DNA of 64,000 nucleotides from Branchinecta lynchi (GCA_023053575.1 JAKZAP010000001.1:6588849-6652848); one strand, 5' to 3'; shown: positions 23,801-36,958, numbered from the stretch's first letter. Numbers and translations: made by a program. Notes: generated by a model from the sequence alone, not told the origin.

Positions 23801-24569
23801 GGGGTTGACAACTTCAGGAGTAAGGTACACACTGAAACCAAAAATAGGCGATACCAGTTGTGAGACATGTAAGGGACTTGTAAGCAACATTCGACTGTAA
23901 GCAACAGTCGACTGTTAGCTCATAATCATCTTCGGCAACGAGGAGTTTGCAGCTTTTGCTAGTTGGTATACCTGTTATTTGTCTCAGGTGTATTCGATGG
24001 TAAGAACAATTTTGTTCCCAATTGTAAGACATGCATGGGACTTGTAAGTAATAATCGGCTTTTATGCTATAATCATCTTCAGCGATGAGGGGTTTGCAAC
24101 TTTTGATAGCTGGTGCATCCATTATTTGTTTCCGGTGAATTTGATGTCAATCACGGGTGACGGACTTGTAAGTAAGATCGGTTCACGAGGGGCTAGAAAT
24201 TTTTGAAAATTGGTGCACATTGTATTCGATTTCTGTAAATATGACAGTAAGAAAGTTTGTATCGATGGTCTATCGCTATAACCTAGGATTAACTGTTTAC
24301 GCAACAGGTACAAACGATACGGTAATGTAAAACAATAAGGTAGTTTTGTAATAATTAATAGTGTCATCTATGGTATTTTAATCCTGAAACGTTACAAATA
24401 GCCTTCTTCCGATATTGTTTTGTTGTTGGTTTTACAACGCTAAAGAACAGCTTTTGATTATGTGATTATTCTTTTTAGAACATACCGTTTTAAAAGCTTC
24501 GATAAGTTGACAATTTCAGCATTTAACCGACAGCGAAGAAACAAAACCAAAGTGTTGCTCTCGCAACAC
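20871..24569. mobile_element. Family D element with 29-bp perfect inverted ends
   Basis: The bases at 20871-20899 are the exact reverse complement of 24541-24569. Each end contains a self-complementary hairpin (gtgttgc/gaga/gcaacac). The body is built of diverged ~0.5-0.8 kb direct repeats: the word tggtctatcgctataaccta or close variants occurs near 22137, 22677, 23433 and 24267. Minus-strand frames repeat a peptide with SKSCKPLIAEDD but show no recognisable domain. A second copy, split by a family A insertion, lies at 54297-56230. It sits in the 11.1-kb last intron of KAT8. Class is unknown. Confidence 0.75.
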
Positions 24570-24640
24570 TTTAGCCGGCGAAGCCGGACAAAGGTTGCCG
24601 CAACACTTCACGTTGCCCGGGCAACGTAGGTCTAGTTAGC
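24545..24640. repeat. Series of short palindromes at the family D right end
   Basis: Four consecutive short hairpins: gtgttgctctcgcaacac, ccggcgaagccgg, gttgccgcaac, and cgttgcccgggcaacg. The last is conserved at the end of the other D copy (near 56210, cgttgcccaggcaacg). Confidence 0.7.
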
Positions 24641-24769
24641 TATTACTATTGTTATCAGACGTCAGTTGGAAACTTAACGACATAAACAAGTAATTAGAAT
24701 CACTACCGAAATGCCTATTTTGCCAAATTCTGGCCGAATATCGGTCAAAAAGGGAAATAAAGTAAAGAT

Positions 24770-25020
24770 ACACATCCATCGTGTCTTTTAACCGTGTTCC
24801 AAACCATCAGTCCGAAGAGAAAATTACTTCAAATACGGATTCAGCATATCTCTCGTTAGCCTCTCGCTTTAATCATCTGTCTCACTAGAATTTTTTTTCA
24901 CGCCTTTATCTGCCCCCCCCCCCCCCCCACACACACACACCTAAATATGGGGTTACGGAGCCCATCTCCGATTCTGACCTGTACTATGACCCAAAAATCC
25001 TCACCGCTTGAACCTCTTCA
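24770..25020 (+). repeat. Family A fragment
   Basis: Retains ggattcagcatatctc, a poly-C run with (CA)n near 24920, and the 3' body words ggggttacggagcccatctc and tatgacccaaaaatcctcac. Both termini are lost. Confidence 0.55.
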
Positions 25021-25029
25021 AGACTCAAG

Positions 25030-25970
25030 TGCTATCGGACAGATTGGCAAACTCCCGAATACAAACACTTATATATATGATTCTCAATACATTTTGTGAC
25101 TCCAACACGATTTCCGTGTGTCCATAGCGCGTGAATGACTTGGACCATATCTTACCAGGCGATGCAATAGCACAAGGCCTCAGACTTTCAATACTCTATG
25201 TGACCAAAACACGTCCACACAAGTCCAAAACACGCCAGTGATCCTCAAGAAGAATGAGAAAACGTCACCCTAACGACTAAAACTCATCAACTCAAATCCC
25301 GTGTCAACCAATCACGGCCACCGCTGGGGACAGCTGTGGCGCAACTTCCGGCTCTTCCGCTAGGTGAAGGGCGATTTCGCATCGGAAAGTATAGTTAGTC
25401 ATCGACAGTATTGGCCATATTCGTGTTCAGTGCGGACTAGTTTCTATTCCCCCCCCCCTGCCTCACCATCAGCGCTTAGTGACAGACATAGTAAAATAGA
25501 TCCACTGATTGATGATGAGAAAATGTGCAATCTGCTTCCCAGGTAATGGAGATTTTACATATGGCTTAGTGGTATAAACTAAAAGTCAGCCACAACAGTG
25601 ATCGGACTTTTTACTATTTCGACATAAATGATGATTATGAGACGATTGGACTGACAGAAACTAATCCACTTGGAGCGCTAAACTGGAATAAGACGAATTA
25701 TCTTTTCCATACTTCTTAAGGCGACTTTCCTGCTACCTGAACGAATTCTGTGCTCCTTTGAGTCACGTCGCAACAACATGATCACCTGCATTTCCCAAGA
25801 CTAACCGGTTTTTGCAAACAAATAATTCGCCGAAACCCGGGCTTATACTGCATCCAGAATTCCAAGAAAACGAGTCAGGGTGGTGTTTTACGGATTTCTT
25901 ACAAGAAGTTTATTAGACAGCCAAATCACAACTCGGAAAGAATCCAAGCGAAACCCATTAACAAAGAACC
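25030..25970. other. No gene recognised
   Basis: Unique-looking intronic sequence of KAT8; no exon or repeat boundary recognised. Confidence 0.4.
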
Positions 25971-25976
25971 GCAAAA

Positions 25977-26205
25977 ACAGCAAGGCAAATTTAATTAGTC
26001 TAGACCCCACCTATAAAAAGATAATGGCGAACGACATTCGTAACTGGGACTGGAAGTAAATTTTTACGCTTTTCTGAGCGTTTCAAAAACAGCAAGACAA
26101 ATTTAATTCGTGTAGACCTCACCTATAAAAAGATAACGGCGAGCGAGATTCGTAACTGGGACTTGAAGTAAATTTTTACGCTTTTTTAAGCGTTTCAAAA
26201 GCATT
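25977..26205 (+). repeat. Tandem duplication, two ~117-bp units
   Basis: Both units share caaatttaatt, cacctataaaaagataa, attcgtaactgggact and gaagtaaatttttacgcttt; the second differs at a handful of bases. Confidence 0.85.
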
Positions 26206-26461
26206 ATCGAACAGCAAGAGTAGCGATAAATTTTGATATTTCTTTCCTTATCTTTATGTCTGTCAGTTATACTTTTTACTGAGAAAATAATGACGGCTAG
26301 AGAAGAAATCAAGCCACTCGGAGATCGATTCTCTGAAGACTTAAAATGAATGGCCTACCGCCACGGGGACTCCCTGATTAGCGAACGATGTTGCGTTAGA
26401 GACGCACGTTATTTCAAATACATCCGTTACAAACTGACTTTCTAGCCTCTAACTCAGACTC

Positions 26462-28466
26462 CGTATCCTCAGGGGCGTGACTATGGGGGGGGGGGGGGGG
26501 AGGGGGGGGACTCCCCCCCCTAAAGGTCCTGAGAAAGTACTTTCGTCGGGCGAAGCCCGGCGAAAGTTCACTTGTTTGTCGGCGCGAAGCGCCGGCAAAC
26601 ACAGAAAAAATATTTTTTTATGCTTTTTATCAGGCATCGGTCGATTCGTCGGCACATCGGATGTTTTTATATGCAAGAAATAAAATCCTTCAAACGTTTG
26701 TCGGGCAAAACACTGAAGAAATCAAATTCTGCATGCTTTTGTCGTTCCTCGGTATTCTCGTCGGCACATCGGGTTCTTTTTACACAGAAGGAATCCAGAA
26801 GAAATAAAAACAAATTAAGTTTTTGTCGGGCGTCGGTCGACTCGTCGGCACATCGGGTTCTTTTATACGCAAGAAATGAAATCCTGCAAACATTTGTCAG
26901 GCAAAGCACTGGAGAAATCGAATTCTGCAGGCTTTTGTCGTGCCTCGGTTCATCGGCACATCGGGTTCTTTTTATACATAAGAAATCCAGAAGAAATATT
27001 TGTTTATGCTTTTGTCAGGCGTCGGTCAACTCGTCGGCATATCGGGTTCTACTTATACGTAAGAAATCAAATTTTGCAAACTTTGTCGGGCGCACCCAGG
27101 AAGTTTAAGTTTCATTGGCACAAGGGGTTATTTTTACACGTCTGAATCAAGTTCTGTACAGTCTAGTCGAGCAAAACACAGAACAAATCAAATGCTCGAT
27201 GGTTTTCTCGGGCGTCGGTATTCTCGTCGGCACATCGGGTTCTTTTTACAAAAAAAAAAAAAAAAAATCAAATTCTGTAACTTTTTTATCGGGCGCATGC
27301 CGAAAGTTCAAGTCTCGTCGGTACATTGGCTTCAATATACGCGTAAAAAATAAAGTTCCTTACAATCTTGTCGGGCAAAACACAGAAGAAATCGAATTGT
27401 GAATGCTTTTGTCGGGCGTCGATGTTCTTGTCCGCACAACGGGTCTTTTATACGTAAGAAATCAAATTCTGCAAACATTTGTCGGTCACAAATTTTTCCG
27501 GAAAAATACAGATTAAAAAAAAAATTCGCCGGCGTTGCTTAGTTCAACTTGTTCTGGGTACAGTCGTTGGAAGCTTCGCTTCTTAGCAAAAGTTGAAACG
27601 AAAAGCCGAATATGTGAATTAAATATATGTATTTACATCAAAAGAACAATGTCAACTGACGCATTACAGTAAGTTTTACACAAAATTTCGCCTGCGGCGC
27701 ATTTTGTAGTATTCCCTATTTGGAAGAATGGTGTATCATTTAGTTTTCCTTTTAGGATAGAAATTCTTGGGGTTTGAAAAACGTTAAAAGCCGGAAATTG
27801 TATGTTACTATAGCTGAATTTTCCGCAAAAAAAAACAGATTAAAAAAGTTTCGCCTGCGGTGCTTGGTTTAACTTGCCTTGGTACAGTCGTTGAAAGCTT
27901 TGCTTTCCAGCGAAAGTTATAATGAAAAGCCGAATATGTGAACTTTAAAATTCGAAATTATACCAAAGGAATAACCTCAATTGATGCGTTGTTACAGTTA
28001 GTTCACACAAAATTACGGCGACGGCGCATTTTGTAGTATTCTTTATTTAGAAGAACAGTGTTTCATTTAGCTTGGCGTTTTAGGATTGAAATTCGCTGAA
28101 ACACGTTAAAAGCTAGAATTGTATGGTAGGTATAGCTAAATTTTTCCGGAAAAAAAGGCAGATTTAAAAAATTTCGCCTATGGCGCTTAGTTTAACTTGT
28201 TCTTGGTACAGTCGTTGGAAGCTTCGCTTTTTAGCGAAGGCTAAAATGAAAAGCCAGATATGTGAACTTAAAATACGAAATTACATCAAAGGAATAATCT
28301 CAACTGATGCATTACAGTTAGTTTTACCCCGATTCTATTCTGTGCTGGCGGGAAATGTACGCCGTTGCCGCAACGGCGTGTTTTGTCGGCACATTTTTTA
28401 GTCCGTCGGCACAAACCGGACGTCCCCCCCCAAAGGTAAAAGGCTAGTGACGCCCCTGCGTATCCT
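26462..28466. mobile_element. hAT-like non-autonomous element with 8-bp TSD
   Basis: The element spans 26470-28458. Left end caggggcgtgacta and right end tagtgacgcccctg are inverted repeats differing at one position. The 8-bp sequence cgtatcct flanks it on both sides (26462-26469 and 28459-28466). CAGGGGCG-type ends and 8-bp duplications are typical of hAT elements. Next to each end is a long G or C run. The interior has a dimeric repeat: cacatcgggttc-type words near 26655, 26771, 26850, 26958, 27039 and 27231. No transposase is visible. It lies in a KAT8 intron. Confidence 0.9.
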
Positions 28467-28813
28467 CACACAGTAGAAACATGATAGCCCAAGCTCGCTT
28501 CGCTTGCTAGTTGTTTTACGCTGGTTCAACAATATGTGCAGATAAGCTCCGACATGTTTACAGACAAGCTCCTAATTCGGACATCGTAGTAACGGGACCT
28601 TTTAATTTTTGATTGGTGAAAGTTCGAACCCAAACCAGGACTTGCTACTCCTAATCCTAGCTATTCACAAGAAAGTTGTTTTTCAGATTTGCTAAGTTTC
28701 TTCTTCAACTTCCTAGTTGGTCTCTGAACAGGTACTTGGTTCAGAATTCTTAAAAAAAAAAAAAAAAACTTCTTCGCTACAGGCAATCGCTCTGCAAGAA
28801 GAATGTCCTATAA

Positions 28814-30380
28814 CCTATAAGCAGGGGCGTCGCAAGGGGGGGGGGGTGCAGCCCCCCCCCCCCCCACCTTTTTGAGATTCGGTAAAATTTTGGGCCGAAG
28901 GCCCAATATTTTACTAAAATTGTTCTGTATATTTTCGATAGCAGAACTGTTCGTTATATTTACGGGGATTCGGCAGTTATACAAAATCCTAAATAGGCTA
29001 TCTGTACAAATCTCTTCGGTGTAATGATCGGGATTCGGTATAATTGCCAGCATTCGGTAGTTATTCTTCGTACTGTAGTATTGTTCTGTATTTTTTCGAT
29101 AGCAGAACTGTTCGTTATATTTATGAGGATTCGGTAGTTTTCGGTATAATGATCGGATTCGGTATGATTGCCAGTATTCGGTAGTTATCACGAATTTGGT
29201 GAGAGAATTTACTGAAATTATTTGGTAATTTTTCGATGCCGGAACTATTCGGTATACTTATGGAGATTCCGTTATTACACAGAATCCCAAATAAGCTACT
29301 GGTTCGAAATTATTCAGTATCACGATTGGGATTAGGTAATTTATTCAGTATAGTTTCCAGGATTGGGAAGTTAACCACGAATCCTGACTTTGTTCCAATT
29401 TCGACGAAAGTATACCGAATATGAATATTGTTCGGTAGTCTTTCGATACCAAAACAATTCGGTATAATAACCGGGATACGGTAGTTATACAGAATCCCGA
29501 TCATACTCTTGGTCTAAACTTATTCGGTATAATAACTGGGATTCGGTGACTTATCGCTATAATTGCCAAGATTCGGAAGTTACCACGAACCTAGAAACTC
29601 AGAAGACGTCGAGTGAAGCACTGGTCGCAGACAAAAGGGATGATCTGTGATATCATCGATAGTCCTTACTTTTATTTTGGATCTCAAAAAGAATATCTAA
29701 TCATAAATATTTCGAAAATTCCGCCTAGAGCACGTTTCATAATACTCTCTATTTTGTGGAAGGGCGCGTCATTTGACGGGGGTTTTAAGCCAGTTTTAGG
29801 ATTGAGATTTCGAAACATTAAAAGGCTAGAATTTGGATAGAAATTAAATTTGGCAGGAAAAAGCAAAAAAAAATGTCGCCTGCGGCGCTCACTTTATGTT
29901 ATTATAGGTAGTATATTCACTAGACTACAGTTGCTGCTGCTGCCAGAACGTCGCTCCATCCGGTTTGTGGAACGTCATAGAGTCTCGGTATTTAATCAGC
30001 GGTAAAGGATAGAATTTGTAAGAGAAGCAGTTAAATTTTAGCCTTCACAAAAAAAAATAATGGATTTCGAAAATTTTCGCATGCGGCGCTCGATGTGATT
30101 TTCTATTGAGTATAATAGGTAGTAGCTGTTACTGCAATCATACCCAGCAATATATTGTCCATGTGCGCTTCGCCAAAACACCGCCTAATAGCTGGCTTAT
30201 CGTCGTTCATGCTGCCTTTTATTGTTACTCTTCCTACGGAATCGTTTCTGTCCCATAATTTAAAGCTCGAATTCCTAGTTCTAGGATTCGGTAACATTTT
30301 TGAAATTCGGTAAAATTTTGGCTCTGCACCCCCCCCCCCCCTCCCACTGAAAATGCACTTGCGACGCCCCTGCCTATAAG
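28814..30380. mobile_element. Second hAT-like non-autonomous element with 8-bp TSD
   Basis: The element spans 28822-30372. Ends caggggcgtcgcaag and cttgcgacgcccctg are perfect 15-bp inverted repeats. The 8-bp duplication cctataag lies at 28814-28821 and 30373-30380. G/C runs sit just inside both ends. The left half holds diverged repeats of an attcggtagttat-type word. No transposase. It was inserted about 350 bp from the first hAT-like copy, in the same intron. Confidence 0.92.
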
Positions 30381-32474
<2,094 letters not shown>

Positions 32475-32800
32475 CAGCCGGTTCTTAAAGCCAGGCTCCA
32501 CCTTCCAGATTTTTCTTCCGGCTTCCAGACATCTGTGTTTTGGTCGAGACCTATCTGGAAGGTTAAGGAAGCCCGGGACGTAACCATTTGAGCGACACAA
32601 CAAATATGTGCATGAATGGCACACGAGAAAAGGGGAGAGTGATTGACAGTTAAGACTGGGAAGGAACAGATATTTGACGGGGACATCTAGGAAATGTTGA
32701 TGGACATTGACATTAGCTATCATTATTATTAGTTTAGTGATTGGGCATTCACTGAACTCTCACATTCTCTAGATTCGACGAGTGACACCTCATTTTTACG
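32475..32800. other. No gene recognised
   Basis: KAT8 intron; overlapping short frames only, no family recognised. Confidence 0.4.
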
Positions 32801-33880
32801 CTATTGCCTGGCATACTCAAAGTGCGCGTAAATGAATTCCCACTTCTGCCCAAACGAAGTGAATGCAATAGCTATCTGTCGTCCTTTATGACATTTTTTA
32901 AAGTTTATAGATATAAGGAGAGGGCAGAGTTCCGGCAAAGCAGCATACTTTTATGTAATCTTTACGTTTCTGGTATTCTAATTCGTATGTGAGACTGAAA
33001 TCTAACGGTCATATTTTCGGGAATATTCCAGTGAAGTGCGGGGTCAGACAAGGAGGTGTCCTTTCGCCGTACATATTTAATGCTTGTATCGCAAGTGTTC
33101 TGACCAAGATCCCATCGAGTTGTTTTTTCGGGTTCAGTGAACATTCTTATCTAGCATATGCTGATGACCTCCTTCTGATTAGCCGTTCAAAAAGCTCACT
33201 TGAGCGAAACGTTCGTCTGGTTGGATCTCTGTTTAAAGATTTTGGCCTTGCTTTAAATATTGCTAAGTGTGAATATTTGTCTTTCAATAATGATCAATGT
33301 GCCAGTTCTCTGAATTGCGGGAGTTTCGCTGTACACGGAGTAAAGATGTTTAAGTGGCTGAGTATATCTGTTTGTGATTCTCTTGCTAGTATCCGGAGGA
33401 AGTTTTTATCTGATACTAAAGATAAATTAAGAATCGGGTACGCAAAAATCGTTGCTAATCGTGGTCGTTTCAGCAGACGTGGACTGGCTGAACTTTATTC
33501 TAGTTTTTGCGACCATGCCGTTTTGTCTGCGTCTGGTTTATATCCTATATTTACAAAGACTGATCTTAAGCAAATGAGGGTGGATTATTTTCGATATTGC
33601 AAATTCCTTTTGTATTTACCCAGATCGGTCCGAAATAGACGCCTTGTAAATCGTTACGGCGCTAGCGACATCTTATGTTCGCTGGAAAATCAACAGACCA
33701 ATATTGGTGCTGACGCGAGTTTCCGCCTAGGTGCGCACCACGGCCTCATCCGGCTTTTTCATTGAGTGCTTTTTTGTTGTTGTGTGTGATATGTTGTACT
33801 ATCTTTATTTATTTTCTTTCATTACTCCACTATCTTAAATCTGTACAGTGGGTCACAAATAAATATTATATTATATATTA
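32800..33880 (+). pseudogene. LINE reverse transcriptase, 5'-truncated and frameshifted
   Basis: The frame from 32804 ends ILLCNLYVSGILIRM and then stops; the next frame resumes at once with RLKSNGHIFGN and CGVRQGGVLSPYIFN. It carries the catalytic box AYADDLLLIS, then a thumb region up to the stop at 33765. This is the RT palm of a non-LTR element, missing its endonuclease and broken by one frameshift near 32990. The 3' UTR ends cagtgggtcacaaataaata and a TATTA microsatellite at about 33880. It lies on the strand opposite to the host gene KAT8. The endonuclease ORF at 1-1079 may be from the same broad group, but no shared sequence proves it. Confidence 0.85.
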
Positions 33881-33889
33881 TATATAACT

Positions 33890-34060
33890 TGACCTGTAGT
33901 TTGACCCAATGGATCCTCATGTCAAGTTTGAAGAAAATATATAAAAGATATATACCGAATCGATATACACCCAATAGATCCTCATGTCAAGTTTGAAGAA
34001 TATATCTCTACCCTACGAGAGTTATCCCGCTGACAGACGGACAGACGGAAGACTTTTACG
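33890..34060 (+). repeat. Family A 3' fragment
   Basis: Contains cttgacctgtagtttgaccc, a partly duplicated block with tcctcatgtcaagtttgaag (twice), tacgagagttatcccgctga and an acagacgg microsatellite. The terminal palindrome is missing. Confidence 0.6.
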
Positions 34061-34090
34061 AATATTCAAACAATGTTTACAACGGATATA

Positions 34091-34165
34091 CGTCAGCTAT
34101 GATTCTTCATCAGCGATATTTCGGCCCTTCTTGGCAAGGGTCCTCGTCAGGCTGTCAATCTTCTG
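34091..34165 (-). ncRNA. Hammerhead-ribozyme-like motif (copy 1)
   Basis: On the minus strand: CAGC (34154-34151) leads into CTGACGA (34150-34144). A stem II hairpin follows (GG-A-CCCTT against AAGGG-CC, loop GCCAAG), then GAAA (34122-34119). An ATA triplet lies before GCTG (34097-34094), which can pair with the CAGC. The core order and conserved bases match the hammerhead. Stem III is irregular and the cleavage triplet would be ATA rather than GTC, so activity is uncertain. A diverged copy lies at 2221-2285. Confidence 0.4.
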
Positions 34166-34269
34166 GTTCAACGTTGGGGAGGGAAACAAACCTGTAATAA
34201 ATAACTGAAGCTTTTACCGACTATAAATCTTATTCGGGCAAATTACTTCCAAATACCACTGTATGGAAA

Positions 34270-34695
34270 AAAAACTAGTTCTGAGATTTAATTTTTGACA
34301 CGGCCGCTGTTTTTACTGCACGATTGAGGCGATGACAGGGAAGGTTTTTTTTCGTATTTTGATTAACTTCGGTTTTGTTATTAATAAGGGACTGAAAACT
34401 TGAATATTATTTCATTAATAACCTCGTTCCATGTTTCTATTATGGAGTACTCGTCTGTATCTATTACTTTTAATTATCATCGCACGGAAAAACTAGTGCT
34501 GAGATTTAATTTTTGACACGGCTGCTGTTGTTGCTGCACGATTGGGGCGACGACAGGGAATATCTTTTTCTGCATTTTGATCGACTTCGGTTTTGTTGTT
34601 AATAAGGGACTGAGGCTTAAATTTTCTTCCCTTAACAACCCTGTTCCACGTTTCCGGTAGGGAGTACTCGCCTGTACGTCGGTTCATGCCTGCTC
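34270..34695. repeat. Duplicated block of the hammerhead-bearing repeat
   Basis: Two direct copies (near 34280-34400 and 34490-34640) share ctgagatttaatttttgaca, cttcggttttgtt and aataagggactga. Related sequence is at 2390-2500. Confidence 0.65.
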
Positions 34696-34699
34696 CGTT

Positions 34700-35300
34700 G
34701 TTGGGATCCCAAAACAAGTGGAGGGATACCTATGACATGGCAGAAGTTGTCCGTCTGTACGTCCGTCCGTCTGTTAGCACGATAACTCTCGAGGGGGCGG
34801 AGATATTTTGATGAAACTTGGCATGAGGACTCTTTAGGCCAAAGTACAGGTCAAGTTCGAAGACGGGCTATGTAGCTCTATATTTAGGGAGGGGTTTGAA
34901 ATTAAGGGGAACACATTACTTTTAAAAGCTAACGAAATAGTCGAATTAGGGGTAAGCAGACATGCTGAATCCGAATATGAGATTTATTTTCTCGCCGGAC
35001 AAGCAGTTCGCCCGGAGTCCGGCGAGAACCGGAAAATTTGTGAAAAGTAAAAGTTTAATATGAAGTTCATTGGAGTTTCGATATAGGGGCAAGGAAACGT
35101 GCTGAGTCTGAATATGGAAATTATTTTCTCGCCGGAAAATTAGTTCAGCCGGAATCCGGCTGAAACCGGAGAATTCGTCTAAAGTAAAAGGTTTATTTAA
35201 ATTTGATAAGATTTTCGATTTGCCGGGTAAGAAGACAAAGCTGAATTCGAATATGACAATCATTTTCTCACCGGACATATAGATTTCGACGTATAGATTT
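34700..35300 (-). mobile_element. Family A copy 7 (reverse), 5' part missing
   Basis: Begins at the 3' palindrome (gttgggatcccaaaacaag), then microsatellite, then about four internal units (ctcgccggacaagcagttcg). Confidence 0.75.
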
Positions 35301-35354
35301 CGCCTGCGCCGCTTAATTCAATCTGTCCTGGGTAAAGTCGTCGGAAGATTCACT

Positions 35355-36958
35355 TTTTGGGATCCCAAAACGTAAGTGGAGGGATACCTATGACATCGCA
35401 AAAGTTGTCCGTCTGTCCGTCCGTCCGTCCGTCCGTCCGTCTGTCCGTCCGTCCGTCCGTCCGTCCGTCCGTCCGTCTGTAAGCACGATAACTCTCGAAG
35501 GGAATGAGATATTTTGACTTGGTGTGAGGGTTCGTTGGGTCGTCGGACCAGTCAAGTTCGTAGATGGGCTTTGTAGCTCTACATTTAGGGGTGGGGGAGG
35601 GGATTCAAATTAAGGACAAACAAAATATTTTGAAACAGCTAATGTGATAGTCGATTATGGGGTAAGAAGACATGCTGAACACGATGGGGAAAACCATTTT
35701 GTCATCGGACAAGTAGTTCGCCCGGAATCCGGCCAAAACCGGAAAGTTTGTTGAAAGTAAAAGTTTTATTTGAAGTTGATTAGATGTTCGATTTAGGGGT
35801 AGGAAGACATGCAGAAGACGATGGTGAAAACTATTTTCTCGATGGACAAGCGTTTCGCCCGGAATCCGGCCCAAACCGGAAAGTTTGTTGAAATTAAAAG
35901 TTTTATTTGAAGTTGATTAAATGTTCGATTTAGAGGCAGGGAGACATGCTGAAGACGATGGTGAAAACTATTTTCTCGACGGACAAGTATTTCGCCCGGA
36001 ATCCGGCCCAAACCGGAAAGTTTGTTGAAAGTAAAAGTTTTATTTGAAATTGATTAGATGTTCGATTTAGGGGTAGGAAGACATGCTGAAGACGATGGTG
36101 AAAACTATTTTCTCGATGGACAAGTATTTCGCCCGGAATCCGGTCCAAACCGGAAAGTTTGTTGAAAGTAAAAGTTGTATTTGAAGTTGATTAAATGTTC
36201 GATTTAGAGGTAGGGAGACATGCTGAAGATGATGGTGAAAACTATTTTCTCGACGGACAAGTATTTCGACCGGAATCCGGCCCAAACTGGAAAGTTTGTC
36301 AAAATTAAAAGTTTTATTTGGAGTTGACTAGATGTTCGATTTAGGGCAAGAAGACATGCTGAACACTTATGTGAAAACAAGTGTCTACCCGGACATGTAG
36401 TTCGTCCGGAATCCGGCCAAAACCGGAAAACTGTTGGAAGTCAAAGTTTTATTTCTAGTTGATTAGATAAGCGATTTAGGGGTAAGAAGAGATGCTGAGT
36501 CCCTGTGTGTCAATCGTATTTTACCCGGACATATAGTTCGACTGGAATCGGAAAAATTTTTATAAGCTAAATTTCTATTTGAAGTTGATTAGATGTTCAT
36601 TACTGGGGAAAGAAGATACCCTGATTTCGTCTTTGAGCTTTCTTTTTTCGCCGGACAAGTAGTTCTGGAGTTCGGCCGGAACCGGGAAATTGGCAGTGAA
36701 GGAAGTTGAAGGAAGGAAAGTGGCAGGAAGTTTTCGTCAAAACAGATATGACTTATAGGGGTAAACACACATGCTGAATCCAAATCTGAACTTGGTTTTC
36801 TCAGGTGATTAGCTATTTGGCCTTAATCTGTTTCTGAATTTTAATTGTAAAAATGTTCAAGGGGTCTGGCGAAGACTGGATCTGGCTAAGACAAGACCAT
36901 GTTGTCTGGATCAGATATTGAATTTTTGGGATCCCATCGAAACCTTTGGTCTTGTTTG
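35355..36958 (-). mobile_element. Family A copy 8 (reverse), full length with an expanded array
   Basis: Both termini are present: ttttgggatcccaaaacgta at 35355 and gggatcccatcgaaaccttt near 36930. The microsatellite is expanded here to about 75 bp of CCGT repeats (35407-35478). The copy is 1.6 kb, the longest in the window. Confidence 0.88.
35630..36480 (-). repeat. Tandem array of 137-bp units inside family A copy 8
   Basis: The same reading frame starts at 36011, 36148 and 36285, exactly 137 bp apart, giving near-identical 72-residue peptides. Units share gaaaactattttctcgatgg, cggaatccggcccaaaccgg and gattagatgttcgatttagg. Units towards the 5' side are more diverged. The peptides are by-products of the array, not proteins. 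Confidence 0.9.

Noticed and set aside
26470..27480. CRISPR-like regularly spaced words (cacatcgggttc)
   Set aside because: Spacing is uneven (about 80 and 110), spacers are themselves repeats, and the region is the interior of a hAT-like element in an animal intron.
35605..36285. Series of similar 72-89 residue minus-strand proteins
   Set aside because: They are offset by exactly 137 bp and are translations of the tandem array in family A.
35355..36958. Family A as a Helentron/DINE-type non-autonomous element
   Set aside because: Palindromic end, microsatellite and central repeats fit, but the 5' end is identical to the end of a Penelope-like ORF and no Rep/helicase or typical Helitron ends were seen; kept only as an alternative.
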